Part shown: piece after piece, positions 6,262-7,379 of the stretch
Position numbering within the stretch: the first letter of the stretch is position 1
Layout of the letters: the number at the start of each line of letters is the position of its first letter
Assembly: GCA_009785775.1 (NCBI GenBank)
Contig: WQVR01000039.1
Location: 1 to 7,379 of the forward strand
Direction: 5' to 3'
Length of the DNA: 7,379 nt
Source of the DNA: Candidatus Proendomicrobium guianensium
GTDB taxonomy: Bacteria; Elusimicrobiota; Endomicrobiia; Endomicrobiales; Endomicrobiaceae
The notes under the pieces: generated by a model
What the model was told of the DNA's origin: nothing
The model's input: the letters and a program-made list of their open reading frames with translations, nothing else
Databases searched by the model: none
Made by a program: the position numbers and the translations under genes

Positions 6262-7379
6262 TTATTTTCCTTGGGGGATAGCCTCGTTTATATACTTCAA
6301 CAATTCACTGGAATCCACGCTTTTTATTTTGCTTCTGTCTTTAAAAATTTTGTCTACGGCGTCGTAGTCTAGTTCACGCTTATCAAGCAATGCATTTGCT
6401 ATGTCTTCAACCACTTGCCATTCTTGGCGTAAAAATTTTTCTACGGCTTTCAAGCAGCCATCCAATATCGCAGTTTCTTCATTGTTAAGTTTTTCTTTAA
6501 GGCAACTTGAAAGTTCATCGCCCGGTATAATTGTAAAATCTCCCACCATGCCGCAAGGCCCCATTCCAAAACGCCACACCATATTATGCGCTACTGCCAT
6601 GGCTTTTCTAAAATCACTAGATACTCCCGTAGAAGTTGTACCATATTTTATTTTTTCTGCCATATACCCCGAAAGGCTTACAACAATATCGGCAAGTAGT
6701 TTTTCCTTATTTGCCGTATAACGTTCTTGCATGGGCTGATGCGCTACAAGCCCAAGTGCGCCGCCACGGGTTTTAATTGTAGCTTTAAAAACATCGTCAG
6801 TAGGATGCAGCAAATATAACGCCGCCGCATGTCCTGCCTCGTGAAAGGCAGTCCATTCAAGTTCTTCGGGGCTTAAATCTAAGTGACTTTCAAGGCCTAA
6901 ATCTACCCTGTCCATAGCTTCTGAAATATCGTCGAGGCCTACAACTGTTTTTTGCTTGCGCGTTGCAATTAAAGCAGACTCTTTTACTATATTTTCAATA
7001 TCTGCAGGGCTTTTCATTACGCTACGCCGCGCAAGACGGGAAATGTCTATTTGAGGGTCAAAATTAATTTTGTTCATGTAATAACTGTAAAGCTGTTCAC
7101 GCTCTTTAAGGTTTGGCAAGTTAATGTATATTTTTCTGTCAAAACGCCCGGGGCGAAGAAGCGCGGCATCTAATGTGTTTTCGGCGGCGTTTGTAGCGCC
7201 AATGACTATAACATTTGAACTTTTAGAATCTAACCCGTCCATTTCAACAAGCAACTGGTTTTGGGTAGAGTTGGTTTCCTGATTTCCCCCCATAGGAGAG
7301 AACGAACGCCCGCGGCCAATAACGTCTAATTCGTCTATAAATACAATACAAGCGCCGTCGGTATAGGCATAATCGCGCG
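6262..7379 (-). CDS. ftsH: FtsH-family ATP-dependent zinc metalloprotease, divergent (5' part beyond window)
   Basis: The C-terminal 372 residues of an FtsH-type protein, normally a membrane-anchored hexamer that uses ATP to extract and degrade membrane and regulatory proteins. Reading continues to the window edge, so the ATG at 7293 is internal. Numbering from the edge, Walker B is at about residues 10-17 (IVFIDELD), followed by QNQLLVEMDG, the sensor-1 IGATN and the second region of homology ALLRPGRFDR with both arginine fingers. The M41 protease domain has the zinc motif HEAGH (nt 6829-6843) and the later STGVSSDF, whose Asp is the expected third zinc ligand, so the enzyme looks catalytically competent. 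It departs from typical FtsH at several conserved spots: NQETNST replaces the usual HDEREQT, KSPADI replaces the usual FSGADL, and AEKI replaces AEEI. The Walker A, pore loop and N-terminal membrane segments are not in view. It is probably a paralogue rather than the housekeeping copy, and is likely cotranscribed with the lipoprotein gene downstream. Confidence 0.88.
   Translation of the reverse strand, partial: RDYAYTDGACIVFIDELDVIGRGRSFSPMGGNQETNSTQNQLLVEMDGLDSKSSNVIVIGATNAAENTLDAALLRPGRFDRKIYINLPNLKEREQLYSYYMNKINFDPQIDISRLARRSVMKSPADIENIVKESALIATRKQKTVVGLDDISEAMDRVDLGLESHLDLSPEELEWTAFHEAGHAAALYLLHPTDDVFKATIKTRGGALGLVAHQPMQERYTANKEKLLADIVVSLSGYMAEKIKYGTTSTGVSSDFRKAMAVAHNMVWRFGMGPCGMVGDFTIIPGDELSSCLKEKLNNEETAILDGCLKAVEKFLRQEWQVVEDIANALLDKRELDYDAVDKIFKDRSKIKSVDSSELLKYINEAIPQGK

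Noticed and set aside
7291..7293. The ATG at 7293 as the start of the FtsH-like gene
   Set aside because: Reading upstream to the window edge gives IVFIDELD, the Walker B motif, so the true start lies beyond the window.

Overview
The window looks like chromosome from a diderm (Gram-negative-type) bacterium. It carries two inner-membrane RND efflux permeases, a lipobox lipoprotein and an FtsH-family protease, with no transposase, integrase or phage gene. Codon use is distinctive: ATA is common for isoleucine, CGC for arginine, and base composition is moderate. Together with the divergence of all four proteins this suggests an under-sampled lineage. An Elusimicrobiota-like host is a guess from codon style and gene type, not a demonstration.

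Layout: (1) nt 1-1851, plus strand, is the C-terminal about 60% of a first RND permease whose 5' end lies outside the window. (2) nt 1852-1981 is a 130-bp gap holding a perfect 15-bp inverted repeat and CATAAG direct repeats, ending in the Shine-Dalgarno of the next gene. (3) nt 1982-5176, plus strand, is a complete 1064-residue HAE1-type RND permease. (4) nt 5177-5455 is a 279-bp non-coding gap between convergent genes, dominated by a segmented imperfect hairpin of about 177 bp. (5) nt 5456-6226, minus strand, is a 256-residue lipoprotein of unknown function. (6) nt 6262-7379, minus strand, is the C-terminal part of a divergent FtsH (AAA ATPase plus M41 zinc protease), cut by the window edge and 35 bp upstream of the lipoprotein gene.

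How the genes may work together: the tandem RND genes probably encode one efflux complex. The first permease has lost the recognised TM10/TM11 proton-relay residues, while the second keeps an Asp in TM4. This fits an asymmetric heteromer of the MdtB/MdtC kind, although TM4 of the first permease is out of view. Adaptor and outer-membrane channel genes are not in the window and might lie upstream. The minus-strand pair (FtsH-like protease, then lipoprotein) looks like a separate transcription unit with a possible role in envelope protein quality control.

I found no CRISPR array, tRNA, rRNA or recognisable mobile element. The parts most worth a second look are the two structured intergenic regions, the asymmetric RND pair and the unusual FtsH paralogue.
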